NCBI RefSeq assembly: GCF_007752535.1
Contig: NZ_CP036426.1
Location: forward strand, 6,572,001 to 6,636,000
DNA from: Tautonia plasticadhaerens
GTDB lineage: Bacteria; Planctomycetota; Planctomycetia; Isosphaerales; Isosphaeraceae
Length of the DNA: 64,000 nucleotides
Reading direction: 5' to 3'
The notes beneath the pieces were generated by a model. It had not been told where the DNA came from and made no database searches. It worked only from the letters and a program-made list of their open reading frames with translations. The number at the start of each line of letters is the position of its first letter. Position 1 is the stretch's first letter. Shown in pieces: positions 44,813 through 54,047 of the stretch. Position numbers and translations under genes: made by a program.

Positions 44813-45241
44813 TTAGATTTTGCTAGATCGTTTGAGCATCTGGAGTTTGATCTCCCGCCGCGGCCTCGTCAGGCGGTCATACCTCTTGGGCCCCTGCTTG
44901 GCCATCCGGGGCTCGAACCGGTCGGGACGGTCGGCGACCTTATGGGCCGCGATGGCCCGGAGCATCTGCTCATAGAGCGCCGCCAGGTGCCCCGTGCCGC
45001 GGTCGACCTGGGCGGCGATCACCGGCCGGAACGCCTCCAGCACCTGGAGCGTCGCCTCGAAGCTGATCGTCCGCGGCGGTACCCCCTCGCGGGCCGCCGC
45101 CTGCGCCATCACCGTCCGGATCAGGTTGTACGCCAGGGCGTGCGTCCAGATCTCCTTGCGCACCAGCTCCGGCGTCTTGCACCGCAGCCGGTCCATCTGC
45201 AGCGTGACCTTGATCGACCTCAGATCGAGCTCGATGTTCCA
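44813..45241 (-). pseudogene. IS4 transposase C-terminal half
   Basis: Reading leftward from the element edge: NIELDLRSIKVTLQMDRLRCKTPELVRKEIWTHALAYNLIRTVM, followed by a basic tail to 44813. This is the region with the catalytic Glu (IELDLR). It joins the N-terminal half at 47748-48744 once the inserted element is removed. Confidence 0.8.
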
Positions 45242-45306
45242 GCCATAATGCCCTCCAAGAGCGCGATGGGGCGGCCCGGCTCGCCCTGAGCCGGGCCGCC
45301 CTCACT

Positions 45307-47424
45307 CTACCGTCCCGGGCGCGGCCTCGGTCTGGTCAGTTCGGCAAGCCGCCCCTTGTTCGCCCACGTCCGCGGCAGCCGGCGGAGCTCGCGCAGCCGC
45401 CGCAGCTCGGACCCGTCGGCCCAGATCACGTGGTGGCCCTGGGCGTCGCGATGCGCCGTCAACCACCCGACCCGCACCCATCGCCGCACCGTGTCTCGCG
45501 ACACCCCCAGCCGACGCGCCAGCGACGACGGCCGGTATTCGTCGCGGCCGAGGCCGGCCGGGCTGCCGAAGGGCGTGCGGGCCAGCCCCAGGTGCCAGAG
45601 CAGCCGTTGCACCATCCCCCGCGTGAACCGCTCGGCCCGCTTCGGGGGACGGAACCCCTCGACGTTGAGCCGCTCGGCCATCGCCGCCGGGCTGAGCCGC
45701 TCGGCGCGCCATCCCCGCAGTCGCTCGACCAGTCGGGGGTAGTCGGCCAGGAGGTCGTACCGCTTCACCGGCCGGGACATGGCGTGCGACTCGGTCATGC
45801 CGCCGGACCAGTGGAGCGTCACATCGACCCGCTCGCTCGCCTTGTCCACGGTGACGGACACGTGGTCAATCAGGAGTCGGGCGATCCGCTGCCGCTCGGC
45901 GGGCGTCGTCGTCGTCGCCTGCCACACCGCCGGCAAGTCGCCGGCCAGCGACCGGATCGTCCGCTCGTCGTCCGGTGAGAGCCGACCGGGGGCCGACCCC
46001 CGCCACCGCTCGTGCTCGTCCTCGAGGCGCCGCTGCGCCCTCAACGCCTCCTCCCAGCGCCGCTCCAACTCGCGGCCGACCAGGCGATTCTCCGGCTCGC
46101 AGGCCTGGTACTGCCGGGCCGCGCGGTCGGCCTCGCAGCCGGCGCGTTCGAGGCGGAGCCGCCAGTGCCGGGCCAGCTCGGACCGCTCGCGCTCGACCTC
46201 GGCCACCGCCGCCAAGCTCGCCTCCAGCGCCGCCGGCTCCACCGCCGCCAGGACCCGGCCGGCGACCAGCCCGTCGAGCGCCGGCCCGGAGAGGCTCTGG
46301 CAGATCGGCTCGGCGTGGTCGGCCGCCCCGCGGGCACAGGTGTAGCTGTACCGGCCCGTCGCCCCCGAGTACCGCACGAGCATCCGCCGGCCGCACCGCC
46401 CGCACCGCAGGAGTCCGGCCAGCAGCGAGGCCCCCTGCCGCGGCGCGCCGGGGCGGTCCCGGCGGGCCCGGTTGGCCTCCAGCCGCTCCTGGTTGTCACA
46501 GAACCGCTCCCAGGTGATGTAGGCCGGCAGCCGGTCGCGGATCAGCACCAGGCACTCCTCCGGGCGGCGGACCAGCTTGCCGGTGTCGGGCCGCCCGGGC
46601 CGCTTGCGCCGCGGGTCGACCTCCCGGTGGCCGAACCGGTAGGCACCGGCGTAGGCCGGGTGGTGCAGGACGTTCGACAGCGTCGGGCGGTTCGGCCGCC
46701 GCCACTCCAACCCGCCGCGGTTGGGGCCGTGGCGGGGTCGGATCGGGATGCGGACCCCGTGGTGGACCAGGTAGCGGAGCAGGCCGTGCAGGGTACCCTC
46801 GCGGTCGAACCGGTCGAAGATCAGCCGCACGGTCGCCTGGACCTGCTCGTCGGGGTCGATCGCCCACTCGCCCGAGGCGAGGCGTACGTAGCCCAGCGGC
46901 GGGGAGCCCATCGGCTCGCCCCGGCGGGCCTTGTTGAGCCGGCCCTGGCACATCCGCTCCTTGATGACATGAAGTTCTGCCTCGTTCAACATGCCGTGCA
47001 GGCCCAGCAGGAGCCTGTCGTTGTGGTCGGCCGGGTCGTAGACGGCGTCGGCGTCGGCCAGGAGCACGCGGAAGCGGGCGCAGAGCTCGAGCAGCTGGTG
47101 CCAGTCGCGGTTGGACCGGGCCAGCCGGCTCATCTCCAGGCCGAGGATCAGCCCGACGTTGTCGAGCGCCACCTCGGCCAGCAGCCGCTGGAACCCGGGC
47201 CGGCCCTCGATCGACTGGCCGCTCTTGCCCAGGTCGTCGTCGATCGTGGTGACGCGGTCCCGTGGCCACCCGAGGGCGACGGCGCGGTCGGCCAGGGCGT
47301 ACTGCCGGTCGGTGGACTCGCGGTGGTCGAGCACCTGCTGGGGTGTGGATTGGCGGACGTAGACGAAGGCCGCCCGGTCGAGATGCCAGGGCCGGAGCTT
47401 GGGCGAGCGGGTTGCGTCACTCAT
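45307..47424 (-). CDS. large serine recombinase (resolvase/recombinase/zinc-ribbon), intact
   Basis: 705 residues from ATG 47424. The catalytic domain has AFVYVRQSTPQQV (nucleophile Ser27), GLEMSRLARSNRDWHQL, and LLGLHGMLNEAELHVIKERM. The recombinase domain has GSPPLGYVRL, LSNVLHHPAYAGAYRFG. The zinc ribbon has CGRCGRRMLVRY..YTCARG, then a long coiled coil (about 420-500). The C-terminus carries an added HTH (SSLARRLGVSRDTVRRWVRVGWLTAHR), which serine recombinases often lack. It should catalyse integration and excision of its own element. Unlike the recombinase at 13084 it is uninterrupted. Confidence 0.88.
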   Translation of the reverse strand: MSDATRSPKLRPWHLDRAAFVYVRQSTPQQVLDHRESTDRQYALADRAVALGWPRDRVTTIDDDLGKSGQSIEGRPGFQRLLAEVALDNVGLILGLEMSRLARSNRDWHQLLELCARFRVLLADADAVYDPADHNDRLLLGLHGMLNEAELHVIKERMCQGRLNKARRGEPMGSPPLGYVRLASGEWAIDPDEQVQATVRLIFDRFDREGTLHGLLRYLVHHGVRIPIRPRHGPNRGGLEWRRPNRPTLSNVLHHPAYAGAYRFGHREVDPRRKRPGRPDTGKLVRRPEECLVLIRDRLPAYITWERFCDNQERLEANRARRDRPGAPRQGASLLAGLLRCGRCGRRMLVRYSGATGRYSYTCARGAADHAEPICQSLSGPALDGLVAGRVLAAVEPAALEASLAAVAEVERERSELARHWRLRLERAGCEADRAARQYQACEPENRLVGRELERRWEEALRAQRRLEDEHERWRGSAPGRLSPDDERTIRSLAGDLPAVWQATTTTPAERQRIARLLIDHVSVTVDKASERVDVTLHWSGGMTESHAMSRPVKRYDLLADYPRLVERLRGWRAERLSPAAMAERLNVEGFRPPKRAERFTRGMVQRLLWHLGLARTPFGSPAGLGRDEYRPSSLARRLGVSRDTVRRWVRVGWLTAHRDAQGHHVIWADGSELRRLRELRRLPRTWANKGRLAELTRPRPRPGR

Positions 47425-47629
47425 GGCCGGCCTCCTCGCTTCGGGTGGCCGCCAGGAGCCTGGCGAGGAGTTGGCCGAGCAGGTCGCGGAGCTGTCGCTG
47501 CCGGTCGGCCGGCAGGCGGGCCCAGATCGTCGGTGCGACCGTCGGCGGTGGGCAGGGCGCCGTCGTCAGGCGCGGGGGGGAGCGTTGTGACGGGGGGCGA
47601 CGGACATGCGATGTCTCCCGATGCCGAGG
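47417..47629 (-). CDS. possible small protein translationally coupled to the recombinase
   Basis: A minus frame with no ATG or GTG start that I can see reads ...TVAPTIWARLPADRQRQLRDLLGQLLARLLAATRSEEAGHE and overlaps the recombinase start by eight bases. The second half looks like a real amphipathic helix. A small ORF at this place is plausible for recombinase elements, but without a good start codon it may be chance. Confidence 0.3.
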   Translation of the reverse strand, partial: PRHRETSHVRRPPSQRSPPRLTTAPCPPPTVAPTIWARLPADRQRQLRDLLGQLLARLLAATRSEEAGHE

Positions 47630-47747
47630 TCAGGTGATGTCGGCACCACGCCGCCAGCTCAAGCAGCGCGGCGGCGCTGATCGTAACCGCCGCCGGGGGT
47701 GCTGCACCACCGGTCGCTTGAGGTGCAGTCTGCTTGGCACGTCTCGT

Positions 47748-48744
47748 TGTTCCATCGCGCCCGATAGAGCGAGGCCAGCTCCTCCTTGCTCGCCTGGTCG
47801 GGGTCCAGGATCGTCGTCACGACCACGATCGACCGCGTCCGGAACCCCGGCTGCTCCACCCGGACGCGGACCTCGCGGACGGTGAACGACTCGGGCAAGG
47901 CGTTGTAGGTCTCGCGGTCCACCGACCGGATCGATGACGGCTTCCTCCAGACGACCAGGTGGTCATCCTTGCCCAGGCGCTTGCCCTTGCGGAAGTCGGC
48001 CCGGCGGTGCGCCGAGAGGCGGCTGACGGTGTCGACCCCGCGCTGCTTCAGCAGGTGCATGCCCACCCAGCCCGACATCAGGCGATCTCCCAGCAACACG
48101 TCGCCGGGGCGAAGGACGTCCCAGAGCCGCCGCAGGAGGCTGACCTCGCCCTGGCCCTTGCCGGCGTAGCGGCAGATCCCCAGGTCGAGGATCGCGCCGC
48201 ACGAGAGCGAGATGATCGCGCCGATGCGCGCGGGGGCGAAGTTCGTCCCGGGGACCTGGTTGTAGGTCAGCGGATACTCGCGCCGGTTCTCCTCGGTGTC
48301 GGGCATCGAGACCGTCGAGCCGTCGAAGAGGCAGACGCGGCGCCCCTTCCACAGCCACTGACGATCGACCTGCGCGTCGAGGTTGCGCCCGACGAGGCGG
48401 GCCACGGCGGCGAAGAACCGCTCGGGCAGGCGGCCCCTCGCCTGGCAGTAGGCGCCGGTCTCCGAGCTGCACGGCTCGAGCCCCTGCGAGGCGCGATGGG
48501 CGATCAGCCGGGCCACGGCGGCGCGGCAGGATCGGTCGGCGTTGAGGACCTGGGCGAGGAAGACCCCGAGGGTGACCAGGGGCGTGAAGATGCGGTCCTT
48601 CCAGCGAGAGGGGACCTCGCGGAGCGCCCCTTCGAGTCCCGCCGTCGAGAGGACGTCGGCGAAGGGGAGGCCGTCCTGCTGGAGGAACTGCTGGCGAAGG
48701 GAGTCAACCTGTTGGCGAAGGCGTCCATCGGCGCGGCCATGCAT
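47748..48744 (-). pseudogene. IS4 transposase N-terminal half, split by the recombinase element
   Basis: ATG 48744. Motifs: WKDRIFTPLVTLGVFLAQVLNADRSCRAAVAR, RLPERFFAAVARLVGR, VCLFDGSTVSMPDTEENRREYP (first Asp), GDVLLGDRLMSGWVGMHLL (second Asp), EELASLYRARWN. The frame then enters the inserted element and ends at about 47659. The rest is at 44813-45241. Confidence 0.85.
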
Positions 48745-48975
48745 CGCTCGGGCTCCTGGCGGGCGACGTGGGTTGCGTCTCCATCAGAGCCGGAACGCCG
48801 ACATCTTCCTATCCCGCTCTCGCGCGGCCGTTTGCGGAAATCTAAGTGCCATTCGTGTGGTCGACCGAACGAAGCCGGTCTTGGTCATGTTGGCGGCTGC
48901 GTCTTTCAGGGAAGACCACGCAGCAATTGCATCAACACGCCGTCCGATGCAACGCACCGAACGGACCCGCCAAAC

Positions 48976-49162
48976 AGCTCCCCTTTTGTCCACGACGAGC
49001 TGCGTATGCTCGCTGCCCAGCAGCTGACGCTCAAGAGGCCGCGACAGACTCTCTTGGCCAACGCTTGGGCAGCGAGGTGTACCTCCGGCTGGTCGGGGAG
49101 CCGACAACGGTCGGCTGGAAGGGACGTGGCTACCCCATCTCCGCGTCGGCCGAGGCAAATCA
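48976..49162 (+). pseudogene. ECF sigma factor remnant (planctomycete type)
   Basis: One frame reads SPFVHDELRMLAAQQLTLKRPRQTLLANA and the next frame LGSEVYLRLVGEPTTVGWKGRGYPISASAEA. These match the region-2 block of planctomycete ECF sigma factors (YDELRxLAAxxL..QTLxATALVHEAYLRL). A frameshift near 49055 and the loss of regions 3-4 show that it is decayed. Confidence 0.45.
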
Positions 49163-50119
49163 CGAGATCACGATCACCTGGCGTAAGACAGGGCTCGACT
49201 CAAGCGAGGTGGCAATCCCCCCCCCGCGTCGACCTCGGGGGGGGGGCACCGAACCGGCCCGGGCCCCCTCCACGACTGCCAACTGGCTCGACTTAAACCT
49301 GGCGCTGCAACGGCTGGCGGTCGCCCTCCCCTCTGCATCGGGCCAGGGAAGCCGCGGTTCATCGAGGGAGAAGCGGCGGCCGCGCCAGCAATCATCCGAC
49401 AAATCGTCGATTGATTCGTGCGGGCCTGACCGCTCGACGCCCTCGAGCCCGCCTGGACCGCGACGGGGAAGAAGCGGATCTTCCGGCGGCCCTCGGCCTC
49501 AGCCTGGAGTCCCGACGGCGGCAGATGGATCGAAGCGGTGCCAACCGATCCAGGAGCCCGCTCGACTCCACCTCTGGACGCCTCGAGAAGAGGACGAACC
49601 GCCGCTCGATGGCCTTTCTGGCAGATTCGCGACGCAGCCCCCTCACACAGCCCGCGAGTTGCTCCTGGAGCCCGACACCCGACAACCAGCGGGCTTGCTG
49701 CATAAGCTGATGACAGGATCGCATTTGCGTCGAGTCCTGTTGTCGGGCATCGATCTCCGTCACCCGACAACCTCGAGAGGGCAACGTCGAGATGGCGGCG
49801 GGGAGGGCCTCCGGCCCTCTTCGATCCGTGGGGAGGATGTCGGGTTTGCCGAGGACTTGCCCGACATCCTGTTCTGTCACAAACAACTGACACGGAATGC
49901 TTTACGAAAAGGCGGCCGAGTTGTCGGGTGTCGGGTCCGCTTCAGGGAGATGGGGGGCGAGATCCTGGCTCTGCACGCGCGGCTACCTGTCCGACCCACC
50001 GAGTCCGAGGAGGACGGTCACACGGCGTCTGCGAGGAACCGGCTGGCGTCGGTCGATTGAACTTCACGATCGAGGAGGGAAGCGACCGCATCCCTCCCGA
50101 TCGACTCGACCGGCCGTGC
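49163..50119. other. about 950 bases without a recognisable gene
   Basis: Frames on both strands give Arg/Ser/Pro-rich noise. A C9 run (49217-49225) and G10 run (49237-49246) form an unusual hairpin. This stretch may contain decayed island genes. Confidence 0.45.
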
Positions 50120-50359
50120 TCAGCGTCGCACCCTGGAGACCGGCCGGCATCCCTCGCGGATGTGCCGCTCGAGTTCCTCGAGGCTCCAGAGGCGGCGACC
50201 GCCGATCTTGAAGCCCCACGGGACGCGGCCGGCGTCGGCCCACCGGAGGAAGGTTCGCCACGAGACCGAGTAGAGCCTCGCGGCGTCCTTCAGGCCGATA
50301 AGCCGCCGGGGCGATGCTCCGTCGGACGCCACCGGCTCGGGCGTGGGCAGGGCGTTCAT
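50120..50359 (-). CDS. AlpA/excisionase-like helix-turn-helix protein
   Basis: 79 residues. LIGLKDAARLYSVSWRTFLRWADAGRVPWGFKIGGRRLWSLEELERHI is a clear MerR-superfamily HTH of the excisionase/AlpA (DUF helix_turn_helix_17) kind. Its ATG shares one base with the stop of the upstream gene (TAATG), so the two are coupled. Position about 700 bases inside the tRNA-Ala scar fits control of island excision; that role is inferred. Confidence 0.7.
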   Translation of the reverse strand: MNALPTPEPVASDGASPRRLIGLKDAARLYSVSWRTFLRWADAGRVPWGFKIGGRRLWSLEELERHIREGCRPVSRVRR

Positions 50360-50559
50360 TACCCACCTCCGTCCCGCCTGGCGTCGATGTCCCTGAGCGC
50401 GGCGGCGATTCGCTCGAGGTGCTCCTCCTCGAAGACGCGGGCCTTGCCGGCGACGGCGGCCGGCTCGATGCCCCTGGTCCTGATGATGTACGTGACGCGA
50501 TGAAGCGGCTCATCGAGCCGCCGGGCGATCATCCCCGTGGTCAACTGGATGGCGGGCAC
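50359..50559 (-). CDS. small MerR-like DNA-binding protein
   Basis: 66 residues: TTGMIARRLDEPLHRVTYIIRTRGIEPAAVAGKARVFEEEHLERIAAALRDI. An N-terminal HTH recognises DNA, then a wing and a helix follow as in the gene at 2908-3159. It is translationally coupled to the excisionase-like gene through TAATG. Probably a regulatory pair at the right end of the island. Confidence 0.6.
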   Translation of the reverse strand: MPAIQLTTGMIARRLDEPLHRVTYIIRTRGIEPAAVAGKARVFEEEHLERIAAALRDIDARRDGGG

Positions 50560-51063
50560 GGTGCTGTCCTGTCGGATGCCGGCCGCTGGGAATCCCGTTC
50601 ACACGATGGTCGACATACGATAGCGGCCTCAACTATTGGGCTGTTCAAATCGGCGCGATAGAGGCGGAGCGGATGATGAAAGATTCGAGAAGGCGATGGC
50701 CGCGCCAAAGGGTGCGAGTTCACTCGAACGACGAACGTGGAGGCCCTCGTCGCTGCCCCGATCTTGCAACAAGCAGAGATGATGGGTGGATTCTTCGGGG
50801 AGGTTCGGTCGTGGATGTGCGCGTCGAGTGAGCGGGTGGCCACCGCCTCCGATCACTCCTGCGATCGAGCAGAGTCCTCGACCTCCGACAGCTTGACGAG
50901 TAGCGTGAGGAGGCGACGACGCTGATCCGATGTCAGGTGGGCTACGAGATCGACGAGCGGATCGGAAGTAATCCCTGGAGCACTGCCGGTGCAAGCCCCA
51001 GTGCAAGCGACAGGATGATGGTTTACAACTTGTAATTTTGTAATAGGTTGTGACAGGGAGCTT
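50560..51063. other. right end of island, no gene seen
   Basis: About 500 bases between the HTH pair and the tRNA fragment. It becomes A/T-rich just before the fragment (TTTACAACTTGTAATTTTG, 51021-51039), as integrase arm-binding regions often are. No integrase gene is present here. Confidence 0.4.
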
Positions 51064-51110
51064 TCTGCTTTGCACGCAGGAGGTTGCCGGTTCGATCCCG
51101 GTCGTCTCCA
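51064..51110 (+). other. tRNA-Ala(UGC) 3' fragment, probable attR of an integrative island
   Basis: TCTGC-TTTGCAC-GCAGG (51064-51080) is a full anticodon arm with anticodon TGC. GCCGG-TTCGATC-CCGGT is the T-arm, followed by CGTCTCC and discriminator A. D-arm and 5' acceptor strand (expected GGAGACG) are absent upstream. A 3' tRNA half is the usual scar of tyrosine-integrase integration. Confidence 0.75.
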
Positions 51111-51591
51111 TTCACGCAACTCTCGCTGAATTCTTGAGATCGTGCTTCTCTTCCTTCCACCTTTGCCGGCCGACCGGCCTCGTCGATGAACCCGCTGCGG
51201 GGAGCACGACGTCCGCGGCCGCCTCGGATCGCCCGAATTCCATGGGCGATGCATGACCGACTCGTCTATCGCCGGACGCCGAGCCGAGAGCGTTGAGACG
51301 AGACCAGTCGCCTCCCGAGGGCGACGCAGAGCCTATCGAATCCTCGTCCTGCGCACCCTGGACGAGGCGGGCCGAAACCTCGACGGGGCCGATCTCGACC
51401 GGTCTCCGTCGGTCGATATCATGCTCACCGTCGAGAACCGATCGGCGCGACGTGCCGGGGGTGGCACGTTCGGTCGGTCGCCCCCTCCTAGTCCACGCGC
51501 CTTGTCCTGTCCTAAGATGGTCGATCGGCGCCCCGGGCGGGCGCCCTGGCGATGGCTACCCTGATCCGCGGCGAGTCGACGGTCAACGAAG
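51111..51591. other. intergenic DNA between the tRNA scar and prpD
   Basis: No gene with a recognisable domain. It should contain the promoter of the propionate operon. I could not pick a clear -35/-10 pair. Confidence 0.4.
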
Positions 51592-53118
51592 ATGACAGTA
51601 ACCCGAGTTCGCGCCTATCCCTCGTCCCGGACACCCTCCCGGGAGGAACAGCTCGCCTGGAAGCTCGCGAAGGTCGCGGCGGGCGGCCCGAGGGCGGACG
51701 CGGATGTCGAGGAGATGGCGGTCAACCGCCTCATCGATAACGCCGGTGTGGCGTGTGCCGCCCTCGATCGGGATGCCGTTGCATCTGCCAGGCGACAGGC
51801 GATGAGCCATCCGAGGCCTGGCGGTGCGAACGTCCTCGGGCTCCCGAGGTCGGAGACGGTGCATGCCGAGTGGGCGGCCTGGGCGAACGGGACTGCCGTG
51901 CGCGAGTTGGACATGCACGACACGTTCCTCGCCGCGGATTATGCGCACCCCGCGGACTCGATCCCCCCGCTGCTTGCCGTCGCCCAGCAATGCGGGCGAT
52001 CCGGGGCCGACCTGCTGAAGGGGATCGTGGCGAGTTATGAGGTCCACGTCGCGCTGGTCAAGTCGATCTGCCTCCACAAGCACAAGGTCGACCACATCGC
52101 CCATCTCGGCCCCGCCCAGGCGGCGGGCCTTGGGGCGATGCTGGGCCTGGAGGTCGAGGAGATCTATCAGGCGATCCAGCAGGCGGTCCACGTCTGCATC
52201 ACCTCCAGGCAGTCGCGCAAGGGGGAGATCTCCTCGTGGAAGGCCTATGCGCCGGCCCATTCCGGCAAGCTCGCCGTCGAGGCGGTCGACCGGGCGATGC
52301 GGGGGGAGACGAGCCCCTCGCCGATCTACGAGGGCGAAGACAGCGTGATCGCCCGGTTCCTGGACGGACCCGAGGCCGAATATCTCGTGATGCTGCCGGA
52401 GGACGACGAGCCGAGGAGGGCGATCCTCGAGACCTACACGAAGGAGCACTCGGCCGAGTATCAGGCCCAGGCGTTGATCGACCTGGCGTTCGACCTCCGC
52501 GGGAAGATCCCGGACCGCGAGTCGATCGAGTCGATCCGGATCTTCACCAGCCACCATACGCATCACGTGATCGGGACCGGTTCGGGCGACCCCCAGAAGT
52601 TCGACCCGTCGGCGTCACGCGAGACGCTCGATCATAGCGTGATGTACATCTTCGCCGTCGCCCTGGAGGACGGCGCATGGCACCACGTCAGGAGCTATGC
52701 CCCGGAGCGGGCCTCCCGGCCGGAGACGGTCCGACTCTGGCGGAAAATCGAGACGGTCGAGGATCCCGAATGGACCTCCCGTTACCACGACCCCGACCCG
52801 GCCCGGAAGGCCTTCGGTGCCCGGGTCGAGATCCGGATGGGCCGGGGGGAGACGATCATCGGGGAACTATGCGTCGCGCACGCCCACGCCCGAGGCCGTC
52901 GTCCATTCGCCCGGCCCGGCTATATCGACAAATATCGGGGCCTCGTCGACGGGATCGTCGAGCCCTCGGAAGCGGACCGATTCCTCGATGCCTGCGTCCG
53001 GCTCCCGGACCTGATGCCGGGAGAGCTGGACCGGCTGACGATCGAGGTGCCGGTCGACCGACTCGGCCCCCCCGGACCGCATCCCGAGGGCATCTTCTCA
53101 TGCTCCACTCACGCCTGA
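51592..53118 (+). CDS. prpD: 2-methylcitrate dehydratase (MmgE/PrpD family)
   Basis: 508 residues. MmgE/PrpD fold signatures are present: [91 protein letters not shown], and [18 protein letters not shown]. It converts 2-methylcitrate to 2-methyl-cis-aconitate in the methylcitrate cycle for propionate. Its 3' end overlaps prpB by 19 bases, and prpC follows, so the assignment is supported by order. Cytoplasmic. Length is normal for the family. Confidence 0.88.
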   Translation: MTVTRVRAYPSSRTPSREEQLAWKLAKVAAGGPRADADVEEMAVNRLIDNAGVACAALDRDAVASARRQAMSHPRPGGANVLGLPRSETVHAEWAAWANGTAVRELDMHDTFLAADYAHPADSIPPLLAVAQQCGRSGADLLKGIVASYEVHVALVKSICLHKHKVDHIAHLGPAQAAGLGAMLGLEVEEIYQAIQQAVHVCITSRQSRKGEISSWKAYAPAHSGKLAVEAVDRAMRGETSPSPIYEGEDSVIARFLDGPEAEYLVMLPEDDEPRRAILETYTKEHSAEYQAQALIDLAFDLRGKIPDRESIESIRIFTSHHTHHVIGTGSGDPQKFDPSASRETLDHSVMYIFAVALEDGAWHHVRSYAPERASRPETVRLWRKIETVEDPEWTSRYHDPDPARKAFGARVEIRMGRGETIIGELCVAHAHARGRRPFARPGYIDKYRGLVDGIVEPSEADRFLDACVRLPDLMPGELDRLTIEVPVDRLGPPGPHPEGIFSCSTHA

Positions 53119-53999
53119 ATCCGCAGCAGAAGCGGCGATCGCTGCGGGAGGGACTAAGCCGGGGGGGGTTGCTCCGGTTCCCCGGGGCGTTCTCGCCGCT
53201 GGTGGCCCTGATGATCGAGCGGATCGGCTTCGAGGGGGTCTATCTCTCGGGTGCCGTGATCTCGGCGGACCTCGGGCTGCCGGACATCGGCCTGACGACC
53301 CTGGGCGAGGTCTCCGGCCGGAGTCATGCGATCGCCCGGACGACCAACCTGCCCGCCATCGTCGACATCGACACCGGATTCGGCGAGCCCCTCAACGCCG
53401 CCAGGGCGGTCCAGGTGCTCGAAGACCTCGGCCTCTGCGGCTGCCATCTGGAAGATCAGAGGAACCCGAAACGCTGCGGTCACCTCGACCACAAGCAACT
53501 CGTCCCGGCCGAGGAGATGGAGCGGAAAATCCGGGCGGCCGTTTCCTCCCGCCGCGATCCCGACTTCCTCCTGATCGCCCGGACCGATGCGAGGGCGTCG
53601 GAAGGGATCGGTGGTGTGGTCGAGCGTTGCAAGCGCTACGTCGATGCCGGGGCCGATGCCCTCTTCCCCGAGGCACTGGCTGATCGGTCCGAATTCGAGC
53701 GCGTCCGATCGTCCTTCGACGTGCCCCTGATCGCCAACATGACCGAGTTCGGGAAGTCGGAGCTGATGACGGCCGGGACGCTCCGGGAGCTGGGCTACAA
53801 CATCGTCCTCTATCCCGTGACCTCGCTCCGGCTGGCGATGTTCGCCGTGGAGGCCGGCCTCCGGCGTGTGGCCGAGGAGGGGACTCAGGCGGACCTGCTC
53901 GCCGAGATGCAGACGAGGTCCGACCTGTACGAGCTGCTCGACTACGGTTCATACTCCGAATTCGACCGCGACATCTTCAACTTCGATCCTCCGGGATGA
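53100..53999 (+). CDS. prpB: 2-methylisocitrate lyase
   Basis: 299 residues from ATG 53100, overlapping the prpD end. Isocitrate lyase/PEP mutase fold: [44 protein letters not shown] (metal ligands), and the catalytic KRCGH loop in [30 protein letters not shown] and [17 protein letters not shown] follow. It cleaves 2-methylisocitrate into pyruvate and succinate. The operon order prpD-prpB-prpC makes the function firm. Confidence 0.93.
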   Translation: MLHSRLNPQQKRRSLREGLSRGGLLRFPGAFSPLVALMIERIGFEGVYLSGAVISADLGLPDIGLTTLGEVSGRSHAIARTTNLPAIVDIDTGFGEPLNAARAVQVLEDLGLCGCHLEDQRNPKRCGHLDHKQLVPAEEMERKIRAAVSSRRDPDFLLIARTDARASEGIGGVVERCKRYVDAGADALFPEALADRSEFERVRSSFDVPLIANMTEFGKSELMTAGTLRELGYNIVLYPVTSLRLAMFAVEAGLRRVAEEGTQADLLAEMQTRSDLYELLDYGSYSEFDRDIFNFDPPG

Positions 54000-54047
54000 A
54001 CGACCTCCGGGCCGTCTCACCGGCGGGTATGGGACGAGGGCCGATCG

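Larger units (their letters stand above)
45242..47754 (-). mobile_element. second serine-recombinase element, inserted in the IS4 transposase gene
   Basis: TGTTCCA is present at both junctions (45235-45241 and 47748-47754). Deleting the interval with one copy restores the IS4 frame as ...R-A-R-W-N | I-E-L-D-L-R. Inside are a full-length serine recombinase and a small possible upstream gene. The exact crossover dinucleotide cannot be fixed within the shared seven bases. Confidence 0.75.
44804..48854 (-). mobile_element. IS4-family element with 11-bp TSD, carrying a nested serine-recombinase element
   Basis: The terminal inverted repeat is GAATGGCACTTAGATTT (44804 on) and its complement ending at 48854. 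Direct repeats GTGTGGTCGAC lie at 44793-44803 and 48855-48865, the 11-bp duplication expected of IS4. Of its 4,051 bases about 2.5 kb belong to the insertion at 45242-47754. Confidence 0.88.

Noticed and set aside
48846-50060. 404-residue plus frame
   Set aside because: Only a short block resembles a sigma factor, and that block is split between frames; the rest is low-complexity noise.
50629-51111. 160-residue minus frame starting METTGIEPATS
   Set aside because: Its start is the antisense of the tRNA-Ala fragment, a common false ORF.
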